A stretch of DNA of 64,000 nucleotides from Bin5 sp965221145 (GTDB lineage Bacteria; Chloroflexota; Anaerolineae; Caldilineales; Caldilineaceae). Made by a program: the position numbers and the translations under genes. Below, in pieces: positions 50,256 through 60,206 of this stretch. The stretch's first letter is position 1. Each line of letters starts with the position of its first letter. The notes beneath the pieces are model-generated. The model was not told the DNA's origin. It was given only the letters and a program-made list of their open reading frames with translations, and ran no database searches. Location of the stretch: contig OZ244877.1 of assembly GCA_965221145.1 (NCBI GenBank), positions 3,968,001 to 4,032,000 on the forward strand. Direction: 5' to 3'.

Positions 50256-53021
50256 ATGATGACATATAAAGATAGCGCGCACCCGGCCACCCAAACCGAC
50301 CTGAACAGCCCTGTCGCCTTCGATGAAATCGCCCGCTTGGCGCAGGCCGGTGATAATGTCGCCATCGCCACGCGCCGCCTTGAAACAGGGCTGACCATCA
50401 AGCATGATCGCGCGCAGTTCACGCTCGATACCACGATCCTGGTCGGCCACCGTTTCGCCATCGAACCGATCGCGGCGGGTGCGCCTCTGCTGTCCTGGGG
50501 GCTTCCTTTCGGCATGGCGACGCGGCCAATCGCGCCGGGGGAGTACGTTTGCAACGCCGGCATGATCGAGGCGCTCAACGGACGCTCTCTGGATTTCACC
50601 ATCCCGCAGCAACCGAATTTCCAGGATCGGATCATCGCCCACGAAGTGAACGAGGCGAACTTCCGCCCCGGCCAGCAGGTGGCAAGATACAGCGAGGAAC
50701 GCACATTTCTGGGCTTCCGACGCGGCGGCGGGCGCGGTGTCGGCACGCGCAACATGATCGTCATCATGGGGACGACCTCCAGCACGGCGGGCTTTGCCAG
50801 AAGGCTGGCGCAAACATTGCAGCCGGCGGCGCAGGGGTCGCGCCTCAAGCGGCGCGCAGATCTGGACCTGTCCGATTTTGACGGCATCGTGGCCATTGCC
50901 CACACCGAAGGCAGCGGCTACGAACGGTTGAACAACCGCGAGTTTGTGCTGCGTACCCTGGCTGGGCTGGTCGTGCATCCGAACGTGGGCGCGGCGCTGG
51001 CCGTGGACGCACTCGAAACACCACCGACCGCTGACCGGGCCATCAGCAATGCCGAACTGGAGGCGTACCTGAGGGGGAATGGCTATCCCCTGGACGATGT
51101 GCCCCACCGCTTCTTCACCCTGTCCGGGGACTGGCAGGCCGACCTGGAGGAAGGGGCTGCGGTCGTCCAACGCTGGCTCCCGCAGATCGCGGCCTTGCCG
51201 CGCACGCCGGAATCCCTCGCCCATCTGAACATCGCTCTCCAGTGCGGTGGCTCGGACGCCTTCTCCGGCGTATCCGGCAATCCGTTGGCGTCCGCCATCG
51301 CCAAAGAGATCATCGGCTACGGCGGGCGCGCCAACCTGGCCGAGACGGACGAACTGATCGGCGCGGAAGCGTATATACTGCAAAACACGCGCGATCTGAC
51401 GACGGCGCGCGCCTTTCTCGATTTTGTGGCGCAGTTCAAGGAGCGGCTGGCGTGGCACGGCCAGACGGCAGAGGGCAATCCCTCGGGCGGGAACAAATAT
51501 CGGGGGCTGTACAACATCGCGCTCAAGTCGATCGGCGCGGCCATGAAGCGCCACCCTGATGTGCGTCTGGATTGGGTTGTGGACTACGGGGAACGGATGT
51601 CGAAAACGCCGCCCGGCCTCTACTTTATGAACACGCCGGGCAACGATCTGGAGAGCATTGCCGGTCAGGTGGCCGGTGGTTCGAATCTGATCATTTTCGT
51701 CACCGGCAATGGTTCGATCACCAACTTCCCGTTCGTGCCGACGATCAAAGTGATGACAACGACGCCGCGCTTCGAGTTGCTGTCCCAGGAGATGGACGTG
51801 AACGCCGGCGCCTATCTGGACGGGAAGTCGATGTCCCAACTGCGCGACGAGAGCCTCGATCTGCTGGTGGAGATCGCGTCAGGTCGGCGCAGCAAGGGTG
51901 AACTGGCCGGTCACTCGCAGATCTCGATCTGGCGCAACTGGCAGCAGCAGGACCACAGCCAACTGGAGACGATCCTGGCGCGCCCGCAGCCGGACGGACG
52001 GCCACTTGCGATCAATACAGTGCCTGGGGAAAAGCAACTGCCGCGGCCGGCCGCCGCGCGCGTCGGCCTGATTCTGCCCACCAGTCTCTGCTCCGGCCAG
52101 ATCGCCGGCATGGCGGCCCAGCGTCTCAATCGGTCCGCGGCGGGGGGGCTGAGCGCAGCCGCAGAGCATTCCCGCTTTGCCGCGTTGCCGCATACAGAAG
52201 GCTGCGGCGTCGCCTTCGCCTCGACCAGAGAGATTTACGCGCGCACGATGATCGGATACGCGACCCATCCCCTGGTGGATGCCTGCCTCTTTCTGGAGCA
52301 TGGCTGCGAGAAGGCCCACAACGATTACATCCATTCGTTGCTGCGCGATGGGGGCCTTGCGGAGGAGGATTTCGGCTGGGCCAGCGTGCAGTTGGATGGC
52401 GGCATCGTCAACGTGCTTGACAAGATCGACGGTTACTTCGGGGGGCGGCAGGCCGCGCCGCGACAGCCGAACCGCAGCTGCGACAGTCTGTCCTTGGCGC
52501 TGCTCAGCGACGACACGCTGCCGGATGACGCGGCGGAAAGCCTCGCCCGCCTCACTCAATGGGTCGTGGACGCTGGCGGCAGTGTGGTTACGCCGTCCTC
52601 CGGCGCGCTGCTTCAGGCGTCCGCTTACCGCGAACTGCTGGGGATAAGCGATGCCGCGTTGCAGCCGTCGCTCGCTTACGGTCAAGCCGCGGAGACGGCG
52701 GGTTTTCACCTGATGGAGATGCCCACCCCCCACTGGACGGAGACGCTGACCGGGCTGGGCGCCAGCGGCGTGCATCTGATCATCGCCTACTCCGACAGGC
52801 TGAGGGCGGGGCATCCGCTTGTGCCGCTCTTGCAGCTTGCCGACGAGAGCGCCCGCGCCACACCGGATTTAAGACTATACGGGGACGCCCCCGCCGCATG
52901 GCCGGGGCAGATTCTGGATCTGGCCGCGCAGACGCTTGCGGGTGACTATCAGCCGCAGAGCTTGATCCACAACCATATCGACTTCCAACTCACGCGGGGC
53001 CTGCTGGGGATATCGACCTGA
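50256..53021 (+). CDS. Altronate/galactarate-dehydratase-like protein with duplicated UxaA domain
   Basis: The 921-residue protein is far longer than UxaA or GarD (~500). Residues ~35-120 look like a SAF domain (ATRRLETGLTI, GHRFAIEPIAAG), ~150-560 like the UxaA/GarD catalytic region (GVGTRNMIVIM, AHTEGSGYERLN, QCGGSDAFSGVSGNP, VTGNGSITNFPFVP). Residues ~610-915 look like a second UxaA copy in which LPTSLCSGQIA and PHTEGCGVAF parallel the first, followed by HGCEKAHNDY. Family members dehydrate aldonic or aldaric acids using iron. Its neighbour is an MFS transporter. The second half has no obvious stop or frame damage. Confidence 0.85.
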   Translation: MMTYKDSAHPATQTDLNSPVAFDEIARLAQAGDNVAIATRRLETGLTIKHDRAQFTLDTTILVGHRFAIEPIAAGAPLLSWGLPFGMATRPIAPGEYVCNAGMIEALNGRSLDFTIPQQPNFQDRIIAHEVNEANFRPGQQVARYSEERTFLGFRRGGGRGVGTRNMIVIMGTTSSTAGFARRLAQTLQPAAQGSRLKRRADLDLSDFDGIVAIAHTEGSGYERLNNREFVLRTLAGLVVHPNVGAALAVDALETPPTADRAISNAELEAYLRGNGYPLDDVPHRFFTLSGDWQADLEEGAAVVQRWLPQIAALPRTPESLAHLNIALQCGGSDAFSGVSGNPLASAIAKEIIGYGGRANLAETDELIGAEAYILQNTRDLTTARAFLDFVAQFKERLAWHGQTAEGNPSGGNKYRGLYNIALKSIGAAMKRHPDVRLDWVVDYGERMSKTPPGLYFMNTPGNDLESIAGQVAGGSNLIIFVTGNGSITNFPFVPTIKVMTTTPRFELLSQEMDVNAGAYLDGKSMSQLRDESLDLLVEIASGRRSKGELAGHSQISIWRNWQQQDHSQLETILARPQPDGRPLAINTVPGEKQLPRPAAARVGLILPTSLCSGQIAGMAAQRLNRSAAGGLSAAAEHSRFAALPHTEGCGVAFASTREIYARTMIGYATHPLVDACLFLEHGCEKAHNDYIHSLLRDGGLAEEDFGWASVQLDGGIVNVLDKIDGYFGGRQAAPRQPNRSCDSLSLALLSDDTLPDDAAESLARLTQWVVDAGGSVVTPSSGALLQASAYRELLGISDAALQPSLAYGQAAETAGFHLMEMPTPHWTETLTGLGASGVHLIIAYSDRLRAGHPLVPLLQLADESARATPDLRLYGDAPAAWPGQILDLAAQTLAGDYQPQSLIHNHIDFQLTRGLLGIST

Positions 53022-53060
53022 TGGCCGCTGGCGGCGAATGGGGTTGCTGGCCTCTGCCGT

Positions 53061-54170
53061 TCATGGCGCAAAAGCAGGAAAATCTCCCGGCTCCAGCAGG
53101 TGACGCAGCGCGCCCGTCTCCAGGTCGATCAGCCACAGAGAGGGCACGACATCCGGGCCGCGCAGGGGAAACCGGCGGGTGATCAGAAAGCGCCCGTCAG
53201 CGCTCCAGACCGGCGGCCCGTGGTCGTAAGCGGGGTCTGCCGTCAGCGCAGTCGCTTGCGTACCGTCAGGGCGCATCCGCCAGATCTGACTGCCGCGCGT
53301 CGCGCCGGGGCCTTCCACCTCTTTGCGCTTAAAGGCGATCCAGGCGCCGTCGGCGGAGGGGACGGCCGAACTGTCGTGAACCAAATTTCCGACCCCGCTC
53401 AGATCCACCTGCTCACCGCTCTCCACGTCGATTGCGATCAGATGGGTCATCCATTCATCACCGCGCTGCCAAAATTCGGTTGTATAGAGTCGAGGCTGGG
53501 ATCTGTCCCAGGCGCATGTCTCCCCGGTGGCGGTCGGGTAGAAAAAAGTCTGCCCGTCCGACACATTGAAGACGCCCAACTTCTGTTCATCCGGCGCGAC
53601 GAAACAGAGCCACTCGCCATCGACAGACCAGCGGGCTTCCAGGCCAAGACGTTGGCTGTCGCTAAATATCGGCGCTGTCTCGCCCGTCGCCACATCCAGG
53701 ATCCAGATCCGCGGCGGGCTGAGAAGGCCAGAGGCGAACGCGTTGACGGAGCGACGGGCGTAGGCCAGATATTGGCCGTTGGATGACCAGCTCGGCCCGC
53801 TGCATGATCCACTCTCACAGGGCAGCAACAGTCTGGCCTGTCCAGTGGACAGGTCGATTATGCGCAGATCGCTGAAGCCCATCTCACCCAGCGCCGCGTA
53901 GACGACCTGCTCGCCGTCGGGCGACGGCGCAAAATCCCACACGCTCTCCTCAGCCGGGGTCAGGGGGCTGGGCTGGAGATCCGCGCTGAACTCGCCATCG
54001 GTGAACGGCAGCGCGTGCAGTTGGGCGCGTCCGACTTCATCGACCGTTTTGTAGAGCAGGAAGGCGGCGTCATCGCTGCCGGCAACGCTGCGGCTCCGCC
54101 CCCACAGGCCCAGGAGCAGCAGCGCGCAGAAGCTGAGGATGGCCAGCACGGACAGGTCAAAACGGCTCAT
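53061..54170 (-). CDS. Membrane-anchored TolB-like beta-propeller protein
   Basis: The ~369-residue protein has an N-terminal membrane segment (LSVLAILSFCALLLLGLWG, residues ~6-24). A beta-propeller built of repeats like APSPDGEQVVYAAL, SWSSNGQYLAYARR, RWSVDGEWLCFVAP, VPSADGAWIAFKRK and VWSADGRFLITRR follows. These WD40-like PD40 blades usually bind a protein partner or ligand outside the cytoplasm. ATG 54170 is preferred; a longer TTG start is possible. Function unknown. It is convergent with the dehydratase-like gene. Confidence 0.8.
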   Translation of the reverse strand: MSRFDLSVLAILSFCALLLLGLWGRSRSVAGSDDAAFLLYKTVDEVGRAQLHALPFTDGEFSADLQPSPLTPAEESVWDFAPSPDGEQVVYAALGEMGFSDLRIIDLSTGQARLLLPCESGSCSGPSWSSNGQYLAYARRSVNAFASGLLSPPRIWILDVATGETAPIFSDSQRLGLEARWSVDGEWLCFVAPDEQKLGVFNVSDGQTFFYPTATGETCAWDRSQPRLYTTEFWQRGDEWMTHLIAIDVESGEQVDLSGVGNLVHDSSAVPSADGAWIAFKRKEVEGPGATRGSQIWRMRPDGTQATALTADPAYDHGPPVWSADGRFLITRRFPLRGPDVVPSLWLIDLETGALRHLLEPGDFPAFAP

Positions 54171-54268
54171 AACCAATTATTTTTGTAGTCAGTTTTCAGT
54201 AACATCTTCCAGTCGAGCGGTGGTACTCTCTGGCCCACTAAAAACCAGGAACTGAAAACCAAGAACTA

Positions 54269-55069
54269 TCAGGGATAGAGATAGGGCTGGTTGGGTTCCG
54301 GCACAGCGTCCAACTGCTCGGCCACAAGCACCGGCAAGGCGTTCCCTACCGGGGCGGCAAAACGCCCAACGACCCGCACCCACTGGCCCTCTTCCAACTC
54401 ACCCACAGACAGCTGACCTGGCCCGCCCTCCGTGCCCAGGCTGACCGGCAGGCCGACAGCCATCGCATCGGCGGCACAGCAGCCGACGACAAAGCGGGTG
54501 AGGGTAAACTGTCTCTCGTCCACGTTGTCGTCATGGTAAACAAAGCCGATCACATCGGCGGTCTCCGTTTCGGCTGGCCATTGGCGCTCGTGAAAGGCGA
54601 GCACCCAGTCCAGAATCGTGCGCTCGCCGCTCGCTTTCACCTGCGCCGAACGCACAGCCGCCGGCAACACGGAATCCACCGCCCCGGCGCTGATCTCACG
54701 ATTTTGCAGGGCCGCCACGCCCAGAGGCCGCGGCGGCACGAGCAGGCCCAGTATGATCGGCAGCGAGATCAGCAGAAGCCCGGCCCAGCCCAAAGCATGG
54801 CCATGATGATGGTCAGACTGCGAAGCGTCGTCATGGTCGTCTTCCCCGGCGTGCGTATGGTCGGCATCTCTGAACAGGTAACGGTAGCTCCCTCCCACCA
54901 GAAAAAGACCAAGAACAGCGGCCATCGTCAGCCAGCCGAAGCGTTGGCTGATGTAATAGTTGAGAGCGCCGGATGTGATGCGCGTGAGGAGAAAGATGCC
55001 CAATCCGAACAGCAGCATTCCCTTGAGCGCGATCTGCACTCTGGGCAAACGCAACAGTGTCCCCGTCAT
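54269..55069 (-). CDS. UPF0703/TIGR03943-family protein
   Basis: The 266-residue protein has membrane segments near residues 15-32 and 45-65 plus one near 95-115. A His/Asp-rich loop (DADHTHAGEDDHDD, SDHHHGHA) could bind metal. The soluble C-terminal part (ILDWVLAFH, VIGFVYHDDNVDERQFTLTRFVVGCCAADA) has a CC pair typical of TIGR03943. Its ATG overlaps the TGA of the UPF0718 permease gene by four bases. The two families pair in other bacteria (YcgQ/YcgR), and a metal-transport role is often suggested. Confidence 0.85.
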   Translation of the reverse strand: MTGTLLRLPRVQIALKGMLLFGLGIFLLTRITSGALNYYISQRFGWLTMAAVLGLFLVGGSYRYLFRDADHTHAGEDDHDDASQSDHHHGHALGWAGLLLISLPIILGLLVPPRPLGVAALQNREISAGAVDSVLPAAVRSAQVKASGERTILDWVLAFHERQWPAETETADVIGFVYHDDNVDERQFTLTRFVVGCCAADAMAVGLPVSLGTEGGPGQLSVGELEEGQWVRVVGRFAAPVGNALPVLVAEQLDAVPEPNQPYLYP

Positions 55070-56157
55070 ACACCCACCTGCACATTCCAGAGGACGCCGA
55101 TAACCGCCACCAGCGCCAGAGGCAACAGGATCAGATAGAGCACGGTCCGCCGCCGAAAGATCCCCAGAAACAGCAGCGCGCTTTTGACATCCACCATCGG
55201 GCCGAAGACGAGGAAGCCGAACAGCGAGCCGGTCGTAAACGCGCTGCTGAAGGCCAGGGCGATAAAGGCATCCACAGTTGAGCAGACCGATAGAATGAAT
55301 GCAACCGCCATCATCACAAAGACGGAGATGATCGGCCCCTGACCGATGGCGAGCAGAGTGGACTGGGGCACGAGGGTCTGCATGGCTGCGGCCAGCATCG
55401 CCCCAACGATCAGATAGCGCCCCATGTCCAGAAAGTCATCGCCTGCCAGAGTAAGAGCCTGCCAGATGCGGGGCCTCGGATTGGGATGGTCATGTTCGTG
55501 ATTGTGGTCGTCACGGTGGTCGCGGCCGCTGGCGCGAGCCGTCGAGTTGAGAATCTGCGGCAGCAGGATCTCCTGCGGGCGGGCAAGGTGGAAGATCAGA
55601 CCGACCGCAAAGGCGACCAGAATACTGAAAGCGACCCGCCCCCACAGCACAGGTCCCCAACCGAAAGCAGCGAACGTGCTGAAGATCACGACCGGATTGA
55701 CCACCGGCGCGGCCAGCAGGAAGGCGATGCCCACTGGAAGAGGCAACCCCTTGCCAAAGAGCCGCCGTGTGACCGGCACGACGCCGCATTCGCAGACAGG
55801 GAAAACAAACCCCAGCCCCGCGCCGGCCAGCGCGGCCAGCAGCGGATGGTCGGGGATGTATCGCTCCACCATCGCCTGATTCACATAGACGGCGATGATG
55901 CCCGATACGATTGAACCGACCAGGAGAAAGGGAGCGGCTTCGATGAAGAGGCTGAGGAAAATGGTGACGAAGGTCTGGAAGCGCTCGGCCACAAAAAAGC
56001 GGGCCTGGGGTGTGTTGACGCTGCTGACCAGAACTACGGCGAGAGCCAGAACCAGGAACGCCGCGATCCCCCAGCGCGGGCGGCGGGCGGCGCTTGCGGC
56101 CGAGCGGCTCTCTATACTGTCTGCAGCTGCTTGCGGCAGCGGCGATGTCTGGTCCAT
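55066..56157 (-). CDS. UPF0718 (DUF318/YraQ-YcgR) permease
   Basis: The 363-residue membrane protein has about eight segments. The family mark FPVCECGVVPVTRRLFGKGLP lies near residues 135-155, and LAAPVVNPVVIFSTF follows. A His-rich loop (HRDDHNHEHDHPN) may hold a metal. It is the first of an overlapping pair with the UPF0703 protein. The ATG at 56157 (MDQTSPLP) lacks a clear Shine-Dalgarno sequence; longer frames upstream have no better start. Confidence 0.88.
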   Translation of the reverse strand: MDQTSPLPQAAADSIESRSAASAARRPRWGIAAFLVLALAVVLVSSVNTPQARFFVAERFQTFVTIFLSLFIEAAPFLLVGSIVSGIIAVYVNQAMVERYIPDHPLLAALAGAGLGFVFPVCECGVVPVTRRLFGKGLPLPVGIAFLLAAPVVNPVVIFSTFAAFGWGPVLWGRVAFSILVAFAVGLIFHLARPQEILLPQILNSTARASGRDHRDDHNHEHDHPNPRPRIWQALTLAGDDFLDMGRYLIVGAMLAAAMQTLVPQSTLLAIGQGPIISVFVMMAVAFILSVCSTVDAFIALAFSSAFTTGSLFGFLVFGPMVDVKSALLFLGIFRRRTVLYLILLPLALVAVIGVLWNVQVGV

Positions 56158-56605
56158 AGGAGTCTTCAGTCGTCGGTTTTCAGTGGTCGCTCCATAGCAA
56201 TGATCACCAATCTTAATTGAAGCATTGTCTTCTGCCAACTCTGAACGTTTGGCGCAGTTTGTCCGAGTTGCCAGAGCCAATGGAAACCAGACCAGTTGTT
56301 GCAGCGCACAGCGGGCGAAGTGCACGAAAATGGGATAGACAGGACTGCGCGTGATTTGTCAGATGAACGCATATCGGGTATCTTCAGTGCTTTGAAAGCC
56401 ATCATCTTTCGATTTCCAGTCTTTAATTTCGAGCTTTCAATTGCCGCCGCGATCGGCGCCTGACAGTTCATGTGAACTCCGCTTGAAACCAAAACTTTCG
56501 TACAGTCTGCTTCCGGGGAGGCCCAGGCGTCTCGCCTGCTCTTACGGAGTACGTGAACTCTTGGCGCCACGAGAGATTTAGCATTCGCAACTAAGCTTCT
56601 TCAAC
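56158..56605. other. 448-bp gap with a dispersed repeat
   Basis: The gap separates two divergent genes and holds the third ~130-bp repeat (about 56466-56590). I see no coding sequence in the rest. Confidence 0.5.
56466..56590 (+). repeat. ~130-bp dispersed repeat, copy 3
   Basis: Shares ACCAAAACTTTCG, the AGGCGTCTCGCCTG palindrome and the GGAGTACG segment with the copies at 12305 and 23640, in the same order. It ends 15 bases before the next gene's start. Confidence 0.6.
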
Positions 56606-58804
56606 ATGGCGAAACCATTGAGGAGACCGTTCACTCCCCTGAACCTGTCTCCCGTATCCCTCCTGTCCTTTCTACCGTGGCTGGCGCTCCTGGGCTGGCT
56701 CTCCAGCGTTGCCTGGTTTCTGTGCGACGACGCTTTTATCAGCTTTCGCTACACGCGCAATCTGCTCGAAGGCCACGGCTTGGTGTTCAACCCTGGCGAG
56801 TTCGTCGAGGGGTACACAAACTTCCTGTGGATACTAGAGTTGACGGCGATCTGGGGGATATTCGGAGTGCGCCCGGAGCACGCTGCCCCGTGGCTGTCGG
56901 TCGCATATACTATCGGGACGATTGCCGCCATGTTGTGGTGGGTCGTCCGCCTGCCTTCTTTGCGGAATCGGGGGCTGATCGGCTGGATGGCGCTGGGTTT
57001 GCTGTGCAGCAGCGCGACCTTCGCCGTGTGGACGTCGGGCGGCGGCCTGGAAACGCGACAATTCACCTTTTTCATCGTTGTGGCGGTCGTCTGCCTGAGC
57101 GCGTACGGTAACAGGAGCCAGGGCCTATTGGCCGCGTCGCTGAGCCTGGCGGCGGCCGAACTGACGCGACCCGAGGGCCTGATGCTGGCAGCCTGCTGCT
57201 TCGGCTGGTTCGCCGTCCAGCGCCTGGTCACGGGCGAGAGGAGCATTTCCAGGCTGGTGCGGGAGATGATCTACCTGGCAACGCCTTTCGTCGTGCTGGT
57301 CGCGGCCCACTTTCTATTCCGCTACGTCTATTACGGCGAATGGCTGCCCAACACCTACTACGCCAAGCACGTGCGGCCGTGGTACGAGTCGGGCTTCCGC
57401 TACCTTTGGGCCGCCGCGCTGGAGACCGGTCTGTATATCCTGCTGCCACTGGCTTTCCTGGCGCTGCGCACACGCTGGCGCATGGCGCGAGATGGCACCT
57501 ACGCGCTGGCGCTGCTCTGTGTCGCCGCGCACATGGCCTATCTGCTGCCGATTGGCGGCGACCACTTCGAGTATCGCCCCCTGGACTTCTACTGGCCTCT
57601 GCTGGCGGTTCCCGCGGCTGAAGGCATCGCTTTGCTCGGTTTCAACGTCGCGGGCGGTCTGCGGAGTTTCTTGCCAGGCCCCAATAGGGTAGTCAGTGGC
57701 CGAACATTTGCGATAGCACTCTTTCTGCCCATTCTGTTCTACTCCAACGCAATACAAAGCATCCTGCTGTCAGAGGGGATCAACAAATGCGAGTATTGGT
57801 ATTGTAATCTCGAACTCAATAGGGAGAATGCCGGCTGGCTTCTGGTCGCGCCCGGGATGCCGGCGCTCGTCGCCATCTCAAACGACCTGCGCCTGCAGTC
57901 TGAAAGACAAGGTGTCGCTACCCGTTTCACCTGGCAACGGAGCTATTTTCGCCACGAAACAGAAAAGTGGAAGCCCTACGAAAAGACGGAGCGTGGGATC
58001 ATTCCCGATGACGCCCTGACTATAGGCTACGGCCTCGGGCGGTTCTATTTTATGCCGGACCTGAAAGTCCTCGACTACTATGGCTTGACCGACGCGACGG
58101 TGGCGCGCACTCCTTCCACCCGCGCCAATCGCGAACGCGCGATGGCGCATGACCGCAAACCGACACCCGAATACCTAAAGCAGCGGGGCGCTAACATCAG
58201 GGTATTCGACCCGGCTCCCAGCGCCGCCGCCGCGCTGAACGTCGCAGACTACGCCATCAAGGTCGGCCCCAACCTGTGGATGCCGTTCGATACAATCAAC
58301 AGGCAGTGGGCCGCCGACCGTTTCGCAGATCGAGACCTGAGAACGTTCGCGACACAACTGGAGCCTTTGACAGTCAACTATGATGGCGGCATCGCGCTCC
58401 AGGGAATTTCCCTGGGCCAGGGCAATGAGCAACTTCCACATCGCCCACTGCTTGCCCTGGAAAATGAGCGCTCTCTGCGGGGCGTTCTGCAATGGCGGAT
58501 CGACCCTGGATTGGATATCGAGTATGCGATCTCACTGCGTCTCTACAATGCTGAGGGCCGAATAGCCTTCCAAACCGATGATCTGCTCCGGCACCCGACA
58601 ATCCGTAATACGACAACCTACTGGCCGGCGAATGAACCGGTCGATACCCTATTCCGATTAGAATTTCCAGTTGATATCCCGCCTGGCGATTACGAGTTGC
58701 GTCTGGTCGTCTACAACTTCGAGACACAGTCTCCCACTGTTCAACAGGATGGCTGGGAACCGGAGATAACCCTGGCGCGCCTGCGACTGGCGGAAGTCCA
58801 ATGA
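56606..58804 (+). CDS. PMT/ArnT-like polytopic glycosyltransferase-type protein
   Basis: The 732-residue protein has about 10-11 membrane helices in its first ~420 residues and a large soluble domain after. The first loop has DDAFISFRYTRNLLEGHGL (acidic pair) and VEGYTNFLW, as in mannosyltransferase-like proteins that use lipid-linked sugars. The C-terminal ~300 residues contain a beta-sandwich-like stretch (DIPPGDYELRLVVYNFE). It likely glycosylates an envelope component. No Shine-Dalgarno sequence is visible upstream; the ATG at 56606 has the right distance to the first helix. Confidence 0.8.
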   Translation: MAKPLRRPFTPLNLSPVSLLSFLPWLALLGWLSSVAWFLCDDAFISFRYTRNLLEGHGLVFNPGEFVEGYTNFLWILELTAIWGIFGVRPEHAAPWLSVAYTIGTIAAMLWWVVRLPSLRNRGLIGWMALGLLCSSATFAVWTSGGGLETRQFTFFIVVAVVCLSAYGNRSQGLLAASLSLAAAELTRPEGLMLAACCFGWFAVQRLVTGERSISRLVREMIYLATPFVVLVAAHFLFRYVYYGEWLPNTYYAKHVRPWYESGFRYLWAAALETGLYILLPLAFLALRTRWRMARDGTYALALLCVAAHMAYLLPIGGDHFEYRPLDFYWPLLAVPAAEGIALLGFNVAGGLRSFLPGPNRVVSGRTFAIALFLPILFYSNAIQSILLSEGINKCEYWYCNLELNRENAGWLLVAPGMPALVAISNDLRLQSERQGVATRFTWQRSYFRHETEKWKPYEKTERGIIPDDALTIGYGLGRFYFMPDLKVLDYYGLTDATVARTPSTRANRERAMAHDRKPTPEYLKQRGANIRVFDPAPSAAAALNVADYAIKVGPNLWMPFDTINRQWAADRFADRDLRTFATQLEPLTVNYDGGIALQGISLGQGNEQLPHRPLLALENERSLRGVLQWRIDPGLDIEYAISLRLYNAEGRIAFQTDDLLRHPTIRNTTTYWPANEPVDTLFRLEFPVDIPPGDYELRLVVYNFETQSPTVQQDGWEPEITLARLRLAEVQ

Positions 58805-58948
58805 CAGCAGGCCCCACTTAGACAGAAAGCATCAGAATCGGTTATCATTCTCTTGGTTCTTCCGGTGATTTGCTTTGGTGTTTGTTGCGCCCAACGGCAG
58901 TTCATCGGGGGCTTTCTTTCAGACTCTATCCATCAAGAGGCCCAACTT

Positions 58949-60139
58949 ATGTCACGCATGACAGTGGAACAGCTTCGGCAGGACCTTCCCATGACCGGGG
59001 AAGTCGCATACTTTCAGACTGGAACGTATGGCCCGGCCAGCGACTCCGTGCTGCAGGCGGTGCGAGAGACGATGGAGGGCGAGGCGCGCCATGGCCCGGC
59101 CACCACGCTGGGAAGACAGGCGCACAGGGAACGAGAGGCCGCCGCCCGCAGTGGATTGGCCCGTATGCTCAACGTCAAGCAAGAGGAGTTGAGCATCGAT
59201 ACCAACACGTCGCGGGCGATGCAGCAGATCGTGCGCGGCCTCGACTGGCAACCGGGCGACGAGTTCGTGATGACCTCGCTCGAGCATGTCAGCACCTACG
59301 GATTGTCCTATTCTCTGACACAGGAACACGGTGTCACGGTCAAGGTGCTTGAGGTGGAACTCTTGACGGATGAGGCGCTCCTCGCCGAACTCGCCGCCGC
59401 GCTCAACGAGCGCACCCGCCTCATCTGCCTCAGCCATATCGCCTCCCCCAACGGCCGCCTGCTTCCGATCAAAGAGGCAGCCGCCATCGCCCATGACGCC
59501 GGCGTTCCCGTCATGCTCGACCTGGCCCAATCCGTGGGGCAGATGCCGGTCGACCTCGCCGCGCTCGGCTGTGATTTCGCCGTCGGTTCCGGCCACAAAT
59601 GGCTGCTCGGCCCCATGGGGACAGGCTATATCTTCGTCGCTGAAGGACAGATGTCCGGCTTTCGCCCGAATCTGATCCCCGACCGCAGCCCGTGGGCGCT
59701 GGCCGGCGACCCGACGCCCGCGCCGACCGCCCGCTCGCGCACCGAAATCGGCACCTATAACCATGCGCTTGTGGTTGGCCTGGGCCGCGCCGTCGAGATC
59801 GTGCAGAGCATCGGGCTGGACACCATGCAGGCCAGGATAGCCGATCTGACGCGACGGCTGCGGCGCGGCGTCGCGCAGTTCGATCGCGCCCGCATCATCA
59901 CGCCGCTGGAGCCGGAGAAGTCGGCTGGCATCACCTCGGTGATGTTCGATGGGTATACCAAGACGGATATGGACGTCCTGGTTGCTCGGCTGCAAGAACG
60001 CCATCAGGCGCTCGTCAAGGCCCAGTGGTTGACGGCCCCGCCTGATCCGGTCAAAGTCGCCATGCGCATCTCCGTGGCCGCCTTCAACAATGAGAGTGAG
60101 GTAGACCGCCTCCTCGAGGGAATTGACGAAGATCTGTAA
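58949..60139 (+). CDS. Class V PLP-dependent aminotransferase/desulfurase-like enzyme
   Basis: The 396-residue fold type I PLP enzyme has YFQTGTYGPASDSVL near the N-terminus, LDLAQSVGQMPVDL (Asp holding the PLP nitrogen), and VGSGHKWLLGPMG with the Schiff-base Lys near residue 216. It is closer to isopenicillin-N-epimerase-like and cysteine desulfurase-like proteins than to SufS. ATG 58949 is preferred over an upstream start at 58853 because AGAGG lies 8 bases upstream. The next gene starts 67 bases downstream. Confidence 0.88.
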   Translation: MSRMTVEQLRQDLPMTGEVAYFQTGTYGPASDSVLQAVRETMEGEARHGPATTLGRQAHREREAAARSGLARMLNVKQEELSIDTNTSRAMQQIVRGLDWQPGDEFVMTSLEHVSTYGLSYSLTQEHGVTVKVLEVELLTDEALLAELAAALNERTRLICLSHIASPNGRLLPIKEAAAIAHDAGVPVMLDLAQSVGQMPVDLAALGCDFAVGSGHKWLLGPMGTGYIFVAEGQMSGFRPNLIPDRSPWALAGDPTPAPTARSRTEIGTYNHALVVGLGRAVEIVQSIGLDTMQARIADLTRRLRRGVAQFDRARIITPLEPEKSAGITSVMFDGYTKTDMDVLVARLQERHQALVKAQWLTAPPDPVKVAMRISVAAFNNESEVDRLLEGIDEDL

Positions 60140-60206
60140 CCACACCAGTTGGTGATCATTGCCCAGAAACACAATTTGCAAATTCCAATAAAAAAGGATA
60201 ACCAAA

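Noticed and set aside
50205..51839. 544-codon minus-strand open frame
   Set aside because: Antisense to the UxaA-type gene, which has strong family motifs.
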